A DNA stretch of 64,000 nucleotides from Calliopum simillimum (lineage: Eukaryota; Arthropoda; Insecta; Diptera; Lauxaniidae). Positions 45,962 to 58,549 of the stretch are shown here, one piece after another. The notes beneath the pieces are model-generated. The model saw only the letters and a program-made list of their open reading frames with translations, ran no database searches and was not told where the DNA came from. Position numbers and translations under genes: made by a program. The stretch's first letter is position 1, and each line of letters starts with the position of its first letter. The stretch lies in the NCBI GenBank assembly GCA_951812925.1, contig OX638371.1, positions 115,467,124-115,531,123 on the forward strand, read 5' to 3'.

Positions 45962-46172
45962 AGATTGGCCTTTTTCTGGTCCGAATGTAATGCATAAGGA
46001 GACAATTAACCTTTTTCTAGTCTCAATGTAATGCATAAAGAGACATTTGTTATGTGCAATGACAAACAATACAAAACGTTAATAGAAACTAATATGTGAT
46101 GGGTAGTCCCCATGGAGTAGCTAACAAACTAGTTTTGGAATAGTCCGTGGTCCTCCAGGAATATATTTTTAA
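45962..46172 (+). repeat. dispersed repeat D, copy 2
   Basis: It matches 36827-37017. Its first part (ctggtccgaatgtaatgcataaggagacaatt) is itself duplicated in diverged form about 50 bases on (ctagtctcaatgtaatgc). Confidence 0.55.
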
Positions 46173-46289
46173 CGAAAATACTTGCCAGAGACCTGAGGAT
46201 TTGACTGGCCGCAACACAATTTCACATACAAATCTCGGCGTACCGATTAAAATATCCACGATTCGAGACAAATGAAAGCGATTCTAAGC

Positions 46290-46440
46290 AAGGACGTAGC
46301 CTGGATTTCGTTTGGGGAGGGGAGGGGGGTTTTGGGATTTCTTGTAAAAATTATATCAATGACATGCGTAATTGATACTTCTCCTTTCGCTTTATTCTCG
46401 TTCGGGGGTTTGAACCCCCAAAACTCCGCCCCTGGCTAAC
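46290..46440. mobile_element. short MITE
   Basis: About 150 bp with imperfect inverted ends: gtagcctggatttcg…ggggagggg at the left and, on the other strand, gttagccaggggcggag…ttgggggttcaaaccc at the right. It resembles the common gggg-rich MITEs ending near gtagccagg. No target duplication is assigned. Confidence 0.5.
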
Positions 46441-48300
46441 TTTACATTTTTCATTTGCATTAAAAAAGCAGCAGCGCGATTGTTACGCTAATTCATCAAA
46501 ATTCTTAAATGTTTTGATGTGCCAGGACGCTGAGTTAAAAGTCCAGTGACAAAGTATGAAAGCGTATTTTTGAATTAAATTTAATGTAAATTGCAAAAAT
46601 TGGCAATTACACTGAAAGACTAATGATTATATTTCTCGTTTCTTGTGCAAAGTATGCGTACACTCTCGAAGTTGAGTTCTTTAGGATTAAAACTTTAATA
46701 TCGGACGTGAGTCATGCCAGGAGACTGCTTATTTTGGACTTTGAACTACAATTTTTGCACGAAATATTTTTGGGATCTAGCTTATTTTCAGCTTCATGCT
46801 AGAAAGAATTTAGATGTTTAGTTCTGAACATAAATCAATGATATATTATTACAAAAATTATATTAAATAAGGCGAAACGCAGAATATTCCACTCGTGTAT
46901 AAATATTATCAAAATAAATTGAAAATTGATTTTTGCTAGATTTCTCTTATAAATTTTTATGTTTTCTACATTTGACACTCCACATGTATCGCATATTAAC
47001 ACAAATTTGTTGAAGTTTTTTTTAATTTTTCAGTTTAACGATATTATTACTTTGAATAAATTGCAACAGTTGCTGAAGAATATCCCACCTTTTATTTGAT
47101 TAAATTTGATTTTGTTTTAAATATCTATAGTCAACTAATTAAGTGAACGAGCGAACAGTTATCAATAGAAATCTGTCTGTATAAATAAGCAATTTAATGA
47201 AATTTAAATGTAACTTTATACATTTATTCAATATCTAAGAAATTAGCACAGTTTGCTTTCAAGAGATAACTGCAAATCCGACGAGATCTCATCAAATCTG
47301 AAACTAATAAACGGTTTGAGCGATTTTAATGGGCTTCTTGTGCCACTTTTTTCTCTGGTTTTTGTTTTTTTTTTTTTTGTTTTATTAATTTTAGTCCTAT
47401 TTTGTATTCAATCGTCAATCGTTAGTCGTAAAATTATTGCTTATTCCTTGAGTATTTTAGTTACGATATATTAATAATTATTTATTTGTTTTTGTTGTCT
47501 ACTGCTGTTGTTGTATTTGCAAGCAAAGCTATTAACCTGCGTTTTTTTCCATGCCATGTTGAATTTTAATAATATTTTTTTTTCTTTTTTTCTTTGATTG
47601 TTTCTTGTATTTTATTTGCATTTCTTTTCACTTTAGTGCTCATTTATGTTGACTTTACGTCGTCGTAGATAAACAAATAAATTTTCGTAACAAAAAAAAA
47701 AAAAAAAAACAATGAAATATTTAATTGCAGAAGAAGCGCAAACTAAGAAAATTGAGCAAAAAGTGTTGTGTATCGTGGAATTGGCGTTGCCAATAACAAC
47801 AACAACAACGATGACAAAAAATAATAAAAACAACAATATCAACAACTATTAATGGACACGCCTTCTTTTGTTTTAATTTTATAGATACATACACAAACAC
47901 ATACACTTACTTACAAATTACCCAGTAGAAAATAATCGTAGAGACTCATTACCTACTATACAAAGTTATATCAATTTGCTTGTGTGTCCTTGCAATAGAT
48001 TTTAATGCCAGACAAAGCGCACAGCAACAGAAAACACTCGATGTGTTAAATCACAAAATCTGTAAACTTATTTCAATTACCGACATATGAGAAAACCCAG
48101 AAAAACGTCAACAAATATGTAGCATGAAGTTTTTGTATTTTCTTATAGTTTAAGTAATAAGTTCAGCCTTTAAATTGTAATTGTTTAAGTCTCCCCAATC
48201 ATTCATACAAGGGGAAAAATCCGCGTCATAATTTTTACTCAAATCGGGTAGTAAAATAATTAACGTAATTAAAATTAAATTTCGAACAAAAAAAATTCTT
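46441..48300. other. intronic stretch, no gene
   Basis: AT-rich with TTG/CAA tracts at 47490-47520 and 47790-47850. No gene or element is supported. Confidence 0.4.
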
Positions 48301-48309
48301 TACCTCATA

Positions 48310-49394
48310 CAGTAGACCCCGCTTAATTGACCCCCTTTTAATTGACTTCCCCGGATAATTGAACTAAAAAACGCCTAGTGAAACTGTCGTCATTGAAAAA
48401 GGCACGCAAATTTCCTGTTAATTGATTCGCGCTTAATTGGTTTCCCCGGTCAATTGATAGGAAGAAAATGATTTCCAAATGAAATGTACATGTAAAATGC
48501 TCATTTTAAAACAAAAATGAATAAAGATTTTAATCCTACTCCGAACTGGCTATGGCAAAAGCAAACCCGTTAAGGTGTCATCTTTCGTAAAGTCCATGGA
48601 GAAAAATCCTCAGAAAATGCAAAAGGAGCAAATGATTTCAAAAACTTAGTTCTTCCCGGATTATTAAAGGGTTTTGATCAAGCTGATATTTTTAACGCCG
48701 ACAAAAGTGGATTGTGCTTTACATACTATGTCCAGAAGATGTGATAGTCAAAATCACGTCTGTTGCTTTTTTTATTTCAGATGCCACTGGAAATTACAAA
48801 AAAAAATTTAAAAATTTTACCCTGAATAATTTTTATTTGCACACAATTACAAAATTGTCCCAACATTTTTCTATAGAAGTAGCCGTTAGCGAGATATTTG
48901 CAAAACAAAAACTGTTTTTCGCAACCTTTTCAGGCCGGTCATGTGCTTAGGCATCCGATTCAGCACGGCAGACTGATGGACTCGTAGTAGTAGTAGTATC
49001 GATTCCCATATACATATCCATTATACCTAGTTTTTCCAAATTTATATGCTCAGCTCTAAGTCTACGACTTAACTACGCACATACCCGAATTTTGTATTTA
49101 TTTTCATTATTTTATTTTAAGGTGAATTGAAGTTCCTTTTATGTGCCTAATGAACTTTTTAATGTACAATATATGTACATACATATTTTTGTATTCGTTA
49201 TCTCCTTATGGAGCTCATGACTTAAAGAAATTCTTAATGCTTTGAACATATAAAAAAAACCATTAAATTAAAACTAAAATTACTGAATTCTAATTTGTTC
49301 TATGCCAAATCGACTCACTCGATCAATTATCCGGGATTCTTTAAATTGATTAGTCGGATCATTTTTTATCAAGTCAATTAAGTGGGGTCTACTG
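48310..49394 (+). mobile_element. pogo/Tigger-like element (remnant)
   Basis: 1085 bp flanked by TA on both sides (48308-48309, 49395-49396). The inverted ends cagtagaccccgcttaattg and cagtagaccccacttaattg (other strand) resemble Tigger/pogo ends. Degenerate subterminal copies of cgcttaattg follow. Part of a transposase is readable on the plus strand. Confidence 0.85.
48585..48745 (+). pseudogene. pogo-type transposase remnant
   Basis: The plus strand reads FRKVHGEKSSENAKGANDF, then LPGLLKGFDQADIFNADKSG and LCFTYYV, before a stop. This matches the …LxxLLxxYxxxDIFNADETGLFY… segment of pogo/Tigger transposases, with the catalytic D in NADK. Only this piece around the first catalytic Asp is recognisable. 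Confidence 0.75.
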
Positions 49395-49980
49395 TATAAC
49401 CATTTTGACTTAAAAATTATAGAAAAAATATTTATGTTTGGACAGACATTTGCTTATTATACAAATATTATACCTCTTCATCATATGGGCCAGAAGTGCA
49501 GAGGATATGTTTCTATTTATAACACGGATGGACCACGGTTCGAAACTTTTTGCGGTCAGTTAGTTGTTTGAGCTTTACAGTACGGTGTATATCACTAAAT
49601 TTTTTTTTGAAAAAAATTACTAGGTCATTCGAACGTTCAAAATAGACTAAAGCAGTAAGGTAAAATTTACTTCAGTGGGGAGTTATCACTATTTCAACTT
49701 GAAATTCTGGTAAAATTTATTAGAAATAAAGGAGTATATACTATTTTTTTTTTTCGTTTATTAGAGCTGATTTTCTCTTTTTTTAAGAATTTTTATTATA
49801 TCAGTTATAGTTATGGTTTCCTTCTCATTTCAATTTAATCAAACTATTTAATCTCTTTCTATTATGATCTGCTGCAATGAGATCGATGTAAATAAAAATG
49901 TTCTAACTCTTCAAATTGGATCATGACTTTCCATTGGTAAGGTATCTGCATACAAATTTAATTTAGTCATTATCATAGAG
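49395..49980. other. intronic stretch, nothing recognised
   Basis: AT-rich DNA with T runs between the pogo-like element and the hairpin element. Confidence 0.4.
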
Positions 49981-49982
49981 TT

Positions 49983-50303
49983 GCCATAAAATTATTTCAA
50001 TGGAAGATATCGTTGAGTCAATTGTAAAATATCCAATATTTTTTTTATAACTTTTAGGAGGGTTAAAAAACAGCTTAGAACTCCATTATTACGGAAATGT
50101 GGAAAAATGCTTTTTATTTATTTATGCTTTAGATCGTCATTCTGTTTATTCAATAGAAGACAAAAATTTCTGCAAACTTCAATAGAAATGGAGTTTTGAC
50201 TGTTTTTTAACCTCTCCAAAAAATTATAAAAAAAGATTGTATAGTTTACAATTGACTCAATGATATCTCGGAAAGTTTTGATTCAATTGGAAAAGTTAAC
50301 AGC
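49983..50303. mobile_element. hairpin MITE, about 320 bp
   Basis: Two arms of about 120 bp match in inverted order: attgagtcaattgtaaa.., ..ttttataa..ttt..gga..aggttaaaaaacag and aactccatt are found on both sides. The loop is about 70 bp. There is no coding sequence. Confidence 0.65.
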
Positions 50304-51240
50304 TACACTACACTACTCAAACAAAAAAAAAAAAAAAAAAAAAATATAATAAAATTAAAGCTAATCTTACTTCATTAGAAATTGTTTGAGCTATAGCTCG
50401 TTAACCTCCTAATAGAGCATAGTTAGAATTAGAAGATCAACCTGCTGCTATGGCCTAGATGAGCGCCATATACCTAAAAAAAGTGTGTTCTGCACTTTTG
50501 AGCAAGAGTCACTCGAATCTCAGGCCTGATATAGAAAAATCAAACCGCGAATGACTGACTAATTAGGTGCCACGAGGTGCCCGCAAAAAAGTTATCAGGA
50601 GTGTTCTAGAGTATTTCATATAGAAAACGATGTTTTTTGGCATATTTTTTCCTCCATTTTGGATGCGCCATTTTGTGTTACAAAAATTAATTTCATATTC
50701 TTAATTAACGACTTCAGAAACTCTAATACACTGACATCTTGTGGATTAATGTTATTTTGCACTCAACAGTTTGTCCGCAATTTCGTATTACGAAAAATGG
50801 ATTTCAGATTTGTTATAAAAAATATCAGTGGCACCTATATACCGAATTTGGTGTGAATAGATGCAGTATTTAGTCTACCATTTTGGATCCGCTATTTATT
50901 TTCTTAAAAATGAATTTCAGATTGGTAATCAGCATCATCCAAATCCCTTTATTACCGACTGTCAGAATTTTAGCTAGCTTTTTCGATTTAGCAACCACTG
51001 TGCGCCCTCTCGTTTTGGCTCAGAGCTTGCATTTACTATACCTGATAGACGGACATAGATATATCGACTCAACACGTGACCCTGATCAAGAATATATAAT
51101 CTCTTCTATACTTGTCACGCCTCCTTCTCTGCATAAGTATAAAGTAAGTAGGGTGTATGGTATAAAAATAGTTCACAACAGCTTTGTTCTCGCTGGGTTA
51201 GTTAATCTGCGTACAGCTGGCTTGTCTGTGCAGCATAAAC
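50304..51240. other. intronic stretch, old repeat pieces
   Basis: Blocks such as catttt ggatgcgccatttt and a tail with gcgccctctcgtttt, gacggacatagatatat and gtatggtataaaaatag look like pieces of dispersed fly repeats. A related text with tctgtc-type runs is inside the hAT region at about 41180-41390. No limits or coding sequence can be given. Confidence 0.35.
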
Positions 51241-52110
51241 AACAATAACAACGCAACATATCGAAAAAAAAAGTAAGCGCAATTTTGTATCTTTAAAAGT
51301 ATCTTTTAACATTTCTTGCAAGTTATAAATTATAATCCATTGGATTGCTGCTACATACATACATATACGAATTGTTGGCTACATCTGCTTGTTCGTTTGT
51401 TTGTTTGTTTGCTTCGTTCGTTCTTCGTCTATATCTCTCTTTGGCTGACGGTCTGTCTGTCTGTCTGCTGCATTAATTCTAAGCAATATTTATAGATTTA
51501 TTTAGTTAACAGATATTTGTAGTCGTTGTTGTTGTTGTTGTTGTTTGTCTGTTGAGTGCGGCGCGAGCGTGCACACACGTATCTCATAGTTAGATACCAA
51601 ATACGAAATATCTATGCACACAGGCTACAACAACAACAACAACAGCAACAACATCCAATGAATGACAAAAACGCGCAGCAACTGTGCCCTGTTTCGGTTG
51701 TTGTTGTTGCTGTTGTTTTTCGCCATTCATTTCCATCATTCATTCATTCATTAATTTAACTCGGTAGTTTGGGGTCAAAAAATTCACTTTTTATTAATTG
51801 CTGTTGTTGTTGCATTAAATGCAAGCAATTTAGATATGAAATTGTCGTTGTTGTTGTCATTTTTGTCATAATTATGGCTACACTGTTGCTGTTGTTGTTG
51901 CCTTATTAATTTGATTAATTTTTGTTTTTTTGTACCTACTGCTGCTGTGAGACTGACTAATAATGTTGGCAGCTGCTGTTTTGGTTTGGATTGCCACTTT
52001 CTTGCTTTTGCGTGCTGCCACCGCAAAATGCAGTTTTGTTTTTTTATTGAATTAAAGTTTCGTTTTAATAATGAAATGCACGGATGTCACTTTTAAGTAA
52101 ATTATTGCAA
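51241..52110. other. unique CAA/TTG-rich intronic island
   Basis: It has dense (TTG)n and (CAA)n tracts in opposed orientation (51524-51545 against 51626-51653, then 51697-51715, 51800-51815, 51847-51860, 51885-51900), plus a (GTCT)n run near 51450-51465. GC is higher than its neighbours, with gtgcggcgcgagcgtgcaca at 51555. No transposon signature is present. It is a candidate for conserved intronic regulatory DNA. Confidence 0.4.
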
Positions 52111-52689
52111 GTCAACTGTTTCAAAATTCTGAATTTTGCAACATTTTCAGTAGAAATTTATTTTGGATTTTGTTCTTTGCCTTTGAAAATATTTTTTTGG
52201 AGTCCGTCAAAAAAAGATTATCTTAAACTTGAAAAGATGAAAATGTAGGCATATATGGGAATTTTCCAGGTGACGAACGTGATCGTCGTACACATTTAAA
52301 GTGCAAAGCAAGTGGAAGTTAAAAATTTTTTTATTTTAGTTTTTAGTTCACATTATAGCTCCTTAGGTATCACTATAATTAGTGAAAACTTTATTAGCAG
52401 CGAAGATACACGCAAAAAAAAAATAACAAAACGAACGCGACAAAAATAGAAGTAGTTTTCGTGCCAATTCAAAGAAAGTCAATATTCAGCGAAACAAGTC
52501 AGAATTTTTTAAGTGCGACTAATTTTAGAATCTTATGCCATAATGTTACTTTATAATGTATTTAATTTGATTCAAATATCTTTTGTACTTTCCTTTGTTT
52601 TGATCATAATCTCCATCGATACGTGACAATATGAATGTGACATTTTTTCCACCATACAAATTTTAAATTGAAAATCTTTCAAAAAAGCA

Positions 52690-53185
52690 GGATTTCCCAG
52701 CGAATGTTGGATCACCTTATCTTGTTAAATTGAGGTGGCATCACCAATTTTTCCAAAGGATGTCATTTGTCCCTATCCATTTTACATATACATTCTCATA
52801 AATTATGAATTTCTTTTTTTGGGATCATTTTCCCAGAAAACATTGTTTGTGCTGGCGCTCTGTATACATATATCAAATTTCATTCATGTGCTATAAATAT
52901 TTTCGGAGATATGATGAAGTTATTTTTGTGGCGGCGTGAAACCCCAATTTTTCCCAGTACACATTATTTGTCTTGGTGCTTTTTACATAAGTACCAAACT
53001 CATCCATGTACGTTAAATAGTTTCAGAGATATGATGATTTCAATTTTTGGTTCACGATGGACCTTTTGGCGAAAATGCCGATATATAAATTTTCACGGTG
53101 ATCGGTCCAGCCGTTTGGGAGCCTATAAGGAACATACAAACATTCGCTTTCTATACATACATAAGTATGTGTCGTTCATTTAAAT
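52690..53185 (+). repeat. dispersed repeat C, copy 1
   Basis: Recurring blocks are catttgt…ctggcgctctgtatacata, atatcaaatttcattcatg, ttaaat..tttc.gagatatgatga and gatcggtccagccgtttggg followed by cctataaggaacatacaaac. They recur at 58550-59050 and 60280-60372. It is an old non-coding transposon family of unknown type. Confidence 0.6.
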
Positions 53186-56100
53186 AGTGGTGTAAGTCCT
53201 TTTAAAAGCAAAAGTAATGTTAAAATATGAAGTGGCTGGCATTTTGAAAGAAATGAATAAAATCGGGCACTGTTTTCACAAAAAGTTTACTTGATGGTGT
53301 AGAATTGATGACATTAAATTAAAAAAACCATATTTGTCATATAACCGACTGTTATGAAAATAATGTTAGTGACATAACTTTTGTCCTTGGAAGGAATTGC
53401 ACCACTATTAAAATGAACGAAACATATTGTCGTGATAATTTGAAAATCGTTCTTTGTATGAGATTTTCAAGATTTCTGCTTTTTAGATTTTATATAACAT
53501 TAGATAGGGACTACATTTCAAAAAACTAACTAAAGTCGGGCGTAGTGCAGTTTTTTTTTAAGTTTTTGTGTACTTAACTCAAAACATCAAAAAATGTAGA
53601 TGTCTAGTTGTAGTTTTAACCTGACGATATATAGATAATTGTTTACTAGATTTTGCTAAAAAGCTACACACTATGATATTAATACTTATTGTTTTTTTAT
53701 TTCTTCCTTAGGTAAGTTTCATCACTGATTTGAATTTTAACAAATAACATGCATTGTGGTAAGTTTTCAAAAAACTCTCATTTGTAAAACTTTTTAAATG
53801 ACAAAAGTATAAAAGTTTCAAAGTCTGATTTAATCTTTTTAGTTCAGTTTTAGTTGGGTTGTATTTAACTTTCAATTGGATTTATATTTTGGTTAGGTCT
53901 GTGCAAAATTTGCAATTGTACCTAACCAAATTATGCGGACCTAACCAAATTGGAGGACTGCTGAAATACAAAAGTCCAACTCCCGAAAAGTGTACTCTGT
54001 TAAAGAATAAGATATACCGAAAACTTACTTCTAAATTGGTTCATTGCATACATGTTTTTATCATCCATGATCTTATTCATGGTACGAATACAGTTGTATT
54101 GCAAGTTTAGATATATGTGCACCCGCTATAGGCGGAAATTCTTAAAACCCGAAATGAAAAATATATTGACTTAGACATAGTCTTATAGACTTATTTATGT
54201 ATTTTTAAGGAGACAATTAAATTTCAGTTTATTTACACAGCACAAAATATTTTAAATATCGTAAATGAAACAAATAAACTTGAAAGTTGTTAATTAATTA
54301 AATTATAATTATGTTTTTATTTTTGTGTTTTTTCTTATATCTTTTAATATCATTTCGTTTGTTATTTCCTGTTTTGTTTTTGTTGTAAATTTTGTATATT
54401 TGTTATTGTCTTAAAAATTTTCCTGGAATCATTTAAAAAAACTTTTCGCTGAGTAATGAATGAAAATAATTTGTTTACTCAGTTTTGAACAGCACAACTT
54501 ATTTTATTGTATTTAATTTATCATTTTTGTGTTTTTGTTTAAAAAAAAATTTTATTTTTCTCGCATTTTTATTAATCATCATATTTTAATATCTATGCCA
54601 CGTAATTCTGTATCTTAAATCTTATATCTTATATCTAGCAGCAGCAGTTACACAACATTGAGACAATTAAGTTAAAAACTCTGACTTATGTCAGTCTGTC
54701 CGTCTGTGTGTCTGCATGTAGTTTGTCTGTCATTCGCGCGAAATCTCCCAGTCATAGCGAAGGCAGCTGGTGATTTTTTATTGCTGTCGTTAGTTATTTC
54801 TGTCTGTGTGTGCGTATAATTAATAGTTTATTTATTTTTAATTATATTTTATTCAACTGCTAATAGTTTGCTATAATTTCACTGATATTGCTTATATACG
54901 AGTATTTTGTGTTTTTATTCTTCTGACGATCTGTTTTTTCTAATTTTGTTTCGTCGATTTTTATTTAATTTTTATTATTCTGCCTTGGGTTCTTCGAACT
55001 CGTTCTATTTTTTTTTTTTTTTTGTAGAATACGCTATTTAGGCCAAAATTACAGCATTTTATGAAATAGTAGAAAAATGTGTGCAAATGAGTTAACTTAG
55101 GCATTAGGCTTCAATTTACCATATTAATAGGTATATGCAAAATAATAAATAAATATGTTTCGAAAAAATTGTTATTAGATATTACCTCGTTAAAATATTT
55201 GTAATACCCCCCGATAATCATAAAATTCAATATAAAAAATATTAAAATGGTATTTTTATTTACGTTGACGCACAATACGCATGAGCAAGCAATAATTAAT
55301 GTTGAAAACAAACCTTCACATCTGTTTTTCGGAGCAGCACAACTTCAAATGTCGAGCTTCAAACTCTCGCTAACGATTAATAATAAACGGTAATAATTCG
55401 AATTTAAATTTCTTTAATTTTTATTAATGAAATTTTTACACGTGCGTTCCGAATTTTGTTTTTATTGTTTTTCTTTTACATTTTATTGATTATAATTTTT
55501 TTTTTATATCTTGTGTTTTTATCTGATTTTGTTCAAAAATTTGCATAAATTAAAGAAACAACAACTACGAGCAGCAATAAAACATTTGTTTGCTTGAGAG
55601 TTTTTGAATTTGTTTAGGCCGAAAATGAAAAAAAAAAACACAAAAAATGAAATTAAATATTTTTTTAATATCTCTTAAATATTGCTATTGAGTGTAAATC
55701 ATGTTTTGATTTTTAATGAAAAAAATTTAAAGTTAAATTGTAAAAAATGCGTTTTATTATTTTTTGATAATAAAATGATTTTTTTTCTTTATTTATTTGT
55801 CATGCTTGACGTTTGCTGTGTAAACTGATTAATGAATTAAGTGATTTTTTGTTGACTTTCAATCAATTCATGTTACTCTCAATATTGAGCTCAATGTTTA
55901 TTCATTAATATGAAAAATGCAATCATTTTACAAAATGTGTATGTTATGCGATATTGAATTAAGTTATTCAAATAATTCACTTATGAAGTGGTCTTAATTA
56001 ATTTAATATTTATTTTGATTTTTTTACAATAAACTTAATTTAGTTTATAATGCATTAATTAATAAACATACATAAGTATTTATTTTGACCTTAAGTTAAA

Positions 56101-56343
56101 TCATTTGAGTTTATTGTTTTTATATGTAAAATATTTTTGTACTAGTTAATTCAACTTACAATTTTTGTTTATGTGACTGTAAAAAAAAAACTGTAGTATG
56201 CAACTGAGATGTGAAACTATGCCCCTTGAACTTAGTGATGGTTTTGGTATTTCTCCAACAAAAGTGATTCCATTTGAATCAAGAGTGAAATTTTGAATAG
56301 TTAAGCATGAAAATTCTTGAACGAGAAGTGAAACGCTCATGTT
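53186..56343. other. intronic stretch, no gene
   Basis: Long AT-rich unique DNA with a few GC-richer patches (54690-54820 with tctgtc repeats). Nothing else is recognised. Confidence 0.4.
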
Positions 56344-56347
56344 TTAA

Positions 56348-56970
56348 GGGGGGCTTCTCATGTAAAATTTTCAAAAAATCGATTTTTTTTTTCATAGGTT
56401 GATAGAATAACGTCTTGGGAGTATATTCCCAAAGTTTCATGACTCAACTCTAAATATTATGGAAAATATGATTGATTGAACCAGCGCGCTCGGGCGCGCT
56501 TTGTGTGCGATTTCAAACTTTAAATCGTTTTTGTCAAAACTATGGATTTAAAATCGCGGTACACGATTGCGAAAAAACTACTTAACCGATTTTTGATTTC
56601 TAAAAAGTGTTTTGCAGATTATAAATTGAACAAGTGCATGAATGTCTGAAATTGTGGAAAAAAGTTATTTTATACACTTATGCACTCAGGGGAACCCTGC
56701 TGAATAATAAAAAAATTTTTTTTTATGTTTCAGATAAAAACTTTGGGCTCCACAATGTACCGCGATAAATCCGTCAGCCGCGTCACGCCACACGCGACAT
56801 TTAATAAGTCCGCCATTTTGTCATTTTAGTTTTTGAAAAAATGCTTTTTTTATAGTTCAAACATGTTCTTAAATATATGGAAAAAATTATTTGTGTGTGT
56901 TTTTATTTTCCGAGTGAAAAAAAATCCCGAAAAACAACTACTTTTTGACGTGTTACATGAGAAGCCCCCC
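56348..56970. mobile_element. MITE with TTAA flanks and GGGGGG ends
   Basis: 623 bp with 18-20-bp inverted repeats, ggggggcttctcatgtaa, at both ends, flanked by TTAA on each side (56344-56347, 56971-56974). A TTAA duplication is typical of piggyBac, but the usual CCC-type start is not seen. The interior is non-coding. Confidence 0.8.
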
Positions 56971-57234
56971 TTAAAAGCGAATGTAGTTGAGAATTCACAG
57001 TAAAAAATGTTGACACAAAACTATCTATTTTTTTGCCACATTTCTGGTATGAAGAACACAACATTTTTTAAAGTTTTGTTATTCATTTTATTGTTTATTA
57101 TATAAAAATAAAATTATTTTTATACTTATTTTAACTAAACAATAAATTACATTCTTCAAACACATTTTAAGTTTTCAAAATAAACTTGTCTGATGGTAAA
57201 GAAACATTTTCAATAGTTTTCATCATACTACTAT

Positions 57235-57666
57235 ACAAATTACAACATCTGTCTGTCTGTCTCCCTGTCTGTCTGTGTCTCTGTAACTCGAGAACCATTC
57301 GTCCGATTTGCATGATTTTTTCTTTTCTTTATAGATATTTTGCATGGTACGGTTTTAGGATACACTTTATTTCAAAATACCCTTGGCCTCCTCCGGGTAC
57401 TTGGAAAATCCCATAATTCAAAAATCAGTCATCCAGCTTGCATGATTTTTTGCTTTCGAAGAAATGCTACCAGGTGAGATTCCAGGACAAACTCTAATAT
57501 GAAATACCCTTGGCATCGCCCTGAATATTAAAAAATTCTGGCACATGGACAAATAACAGCCGCTAGAAAAATGTCCAATACAGCGATATAAAAAAAGTCT
57601 TTCTGAGATTATGTGACAGGTATGGGTATCGGGAACGAGCGAACGAAGTCGCTCACGGGCAACTAG
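57235..57666 (+). mobile_element. Helitron-like non-autonomous element, 3' end
   Basis: The 3' end has the hallmark hairpin gagcga-acgaag-tcgctc (57637-57654), then acgggcaa and the terminal CTAG (57663-57666) followed by T. The body includes tctgtctgtctccctgtctg and two diverged copies of a block around tccgatttgcatgatttttt (57300-57330, 57428-57452). The 5' end near 57235 is a guess. No Rep/helicase frame is present. Confidence 0.65.
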
Positions 57667-57802
57667 TATAATATGAATCACAAGTTCCGAAAAGAATATG
57701 TGGTTGAAATTTGTTTGAAAATTTCATGCATATGTTTTTCTTGACCAATTGTGTGAATTTCGATACTTTTTTGGTAAAATATTTTCAATACAATAATAAT
57801 TA

Positions 57803-58467
57803 CATATCGATACCTTAGAGCGCTAGAGTCCTATCTCCATTTTTTCAATTATTGGGAAATGGAAAAAAAGATTTCAAACACTGTTTATTTAGAATTGGCT
57901 GTTTTTAGTATAATTTAACATAATTTAATGTTTTTAACCAATTTTATTACTTTCTAATTAAATCCCAGCCAATTTATAGCCCTTATATAGAATTGTAATA
58001 CTATTAAAATAAACGAGACATTTAGTAAATTTTATGAAATTTTTCCACTAAAATATTGTCAAAAGTAATGAAACGCTTATAAAACACGAAAAAAACTAAA
58101 TTTCTTTTTTTTATTTAATTTTTGGTTCCGACATACAAGGGTCTCCCCTTGGGTGTAACAAAATTTGTTCAATAAAATGTCGTAAAAAATCATCAAACGC
58201 GAAGAAAACACGAAAAAACGAAATTTTTTTTTAAAAAATGTGACCTATTTGTTTATACAGTGGAGATAGGACAGTAGCGCTCTTCAAAAAGTTACAGTTT
58301 GGAGATAGGATTTTTCTTAATTTTCAAATATTTTGGTATTACAGTGGTATTTTGACATCGCACTGTTTTCCACACGGAAAAGAAGCCCGCAATGATACCA
58401 AAACTGCAAAAATCTCAAAATCGCAAAAAGTGGAGATAGGACTATGGCGCTTTAAGGTATCGATATG
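57803..58467. mobile_element. MITE, 665 bp
   Basis: The inverted ends catatcgataccttagagcg and catatcgataccttaaagcg (other strand) are followed on both sides by a gtcctatctcca motif. That motif also recurs inside, at about 58261-58312. The interior is non-coding and includes a block like 60100-60200. Confidence 0.75.
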
Positions 58468-58549
58468 ATGTTTCCATTTGAAATTGTTTCTTCTGTAAAT
58501 ATTATTATAATATATATATTATAATATACATATACTTACTAGCATATCC

